Below are positions 63,817 through 64,000 of a DNA stretch of 64,000 bases, in pieces. Within the stretch, counting starts at the first letter, position 1, and every line of letters starts with the position of its first letter. The DNA is taken from assembly GCF_038630985.1 (NCBI RefSeq), contig NZ_CP152049.1:3615501-3679500 (forward strand), read 5' to 3'. This DNA comes from Paenibacillus sp. FSL H8-0548. Lineage in GTDB: Bacteria > Bacillota > Bacilli > Paenibacillales > Paenibacillaceae. The translations under genes were made by a program, and so were the position numbers. Under the pieces are notes generated by a model. The model was not told the DNA's origin. It ran no database searches and saw nothing but the letters and a program-made list of their open reading frames with translations.

Positions 63817-64000
63817 ACCATCAGAATTTGCAATAAAACTGCCTTATGTGACTGTCAAATATGTATCTGTATTTACGTTAGCCTTTATTTCATTAAACAT
63901 CGTGAACCGGATTTTCGATTTAGAGTCTTGGGATCATATGATCAATTATGGTGTAATTGGTTTCATGGTTGTAATTGCTATATTCATGCTGAATAGTTTG
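63800..64000 (+). CDS. Membrane protein, N-terminal part (runs off the end)
   Basis: The ATG at 63800 follows GTGGAGGGG (spacing 6). The first 67 residues are open to the window end, with hydrophobic segments YVTVKYVSVFTLAFISLN and GVIGFMVVIAIFML. It overlaps the methyltransferase by 17 bp. The function cannot be read. Confidence 0.7.
   Translation, partial: MIQTSEPSEFAIKLPYVTVKYVSVFTLAFISLNIVNRIFDLESWDHMINYGVIGFMVVIAIFMLNSL

Overview
The window looks like chromosomal DNA of a Paenibacillus-like member of the Bacillales. The evidence is the moderate GC content, strong AGGAGG-type ribosome-binding sites, frequent TTG and GTG starts, T-box and cobalamin riboswitches with rho-independent attenuators, and Bacillales families such as EcsC, DUF3900, Lin0512, DUF6376 and a nitric oxide synthase oxygenase. 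Nearly all genes are on the plus strand. No rRNA, tRNA, CRISPR array, prophage or insertion sequence was seen.

Layout. (1) 1-2452: the 3' end of a PAF-acetylhydrolase-like esterase, then an HssRS-like two-component pair whose response regulator has an apparent one-base frameshift. (2) 2473-4676: a sigma-A promoter, an arginine-type T-box leader and argS. (3) 4692-8186: a copper set of a CPx-type P-type ATPase, a TauE/SafE-like membrane protein and a convergent FixH/YtkA-like protein. (4) 8298-16830: a cobalamin riboswitch with attenuator, then btuFCD-cobT-cobU-cbiB-cobS-cobD-cbiZ, a corrinoid uptake, remodelling and salvage operon, followed by corA. (5) 17830-26087: a phosphodiester glycosidase-like protein, HrpB, an array of two-hairpin 98-bp repeats, a DUF1294 protein, HelD, and an overlapping EcsC-NOS pair. 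(6) 26088-26800: noncoding DNA with a second family of tandem two-hairpin repeats (about 122 bp). (7) 26801-34555: DUF3900, Lin0512, a CBS-domain membrane protein, UppP, and sulfite reductase cysJ-cysI. (8) 34659-46169: DUF3817, divergent TetR and MMPL genes, a TIMP-like anchored protein, a YhfA-like permease, two small proteins, SulP, DedA, a DHA2 MFS exporter and a serine hydrolase.

(9) 46445-61128 is a purine-salvage and purine-catabolism locus: an amidohydrolase/deaminase, XdhC, a MobA-like cytidylyltransferase, a BMP-type nucleoside ABC transporter (lipoprotein, ATPase, two permeases), three xanthine dehydrogenase subunits (FAD, Mo, 2Fe-2S), OHCU decarboxylase, urate oxidase, hydroxyisourate hydrolase and adenosine deaminase. 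Together these can import nucleosides and take purine bases through xanthine and urate to allantoin; allantoin-degrading genes are not in the window. (10) 61300-64000: an ADP-ribosylglycohydrolase, an unrecognised helical protein, a 56-residue membrane protein, a methyltransferase, and a membrane protein that runs off the end.

No wholly new system can be proven from sequence alone. The least explained items are the two families of paired-hairpin repeats, the frameshifted regulator, the EcsC-NOS coupling, and the ADP-ribosylglycohydrolase neighbourhood at the right end.
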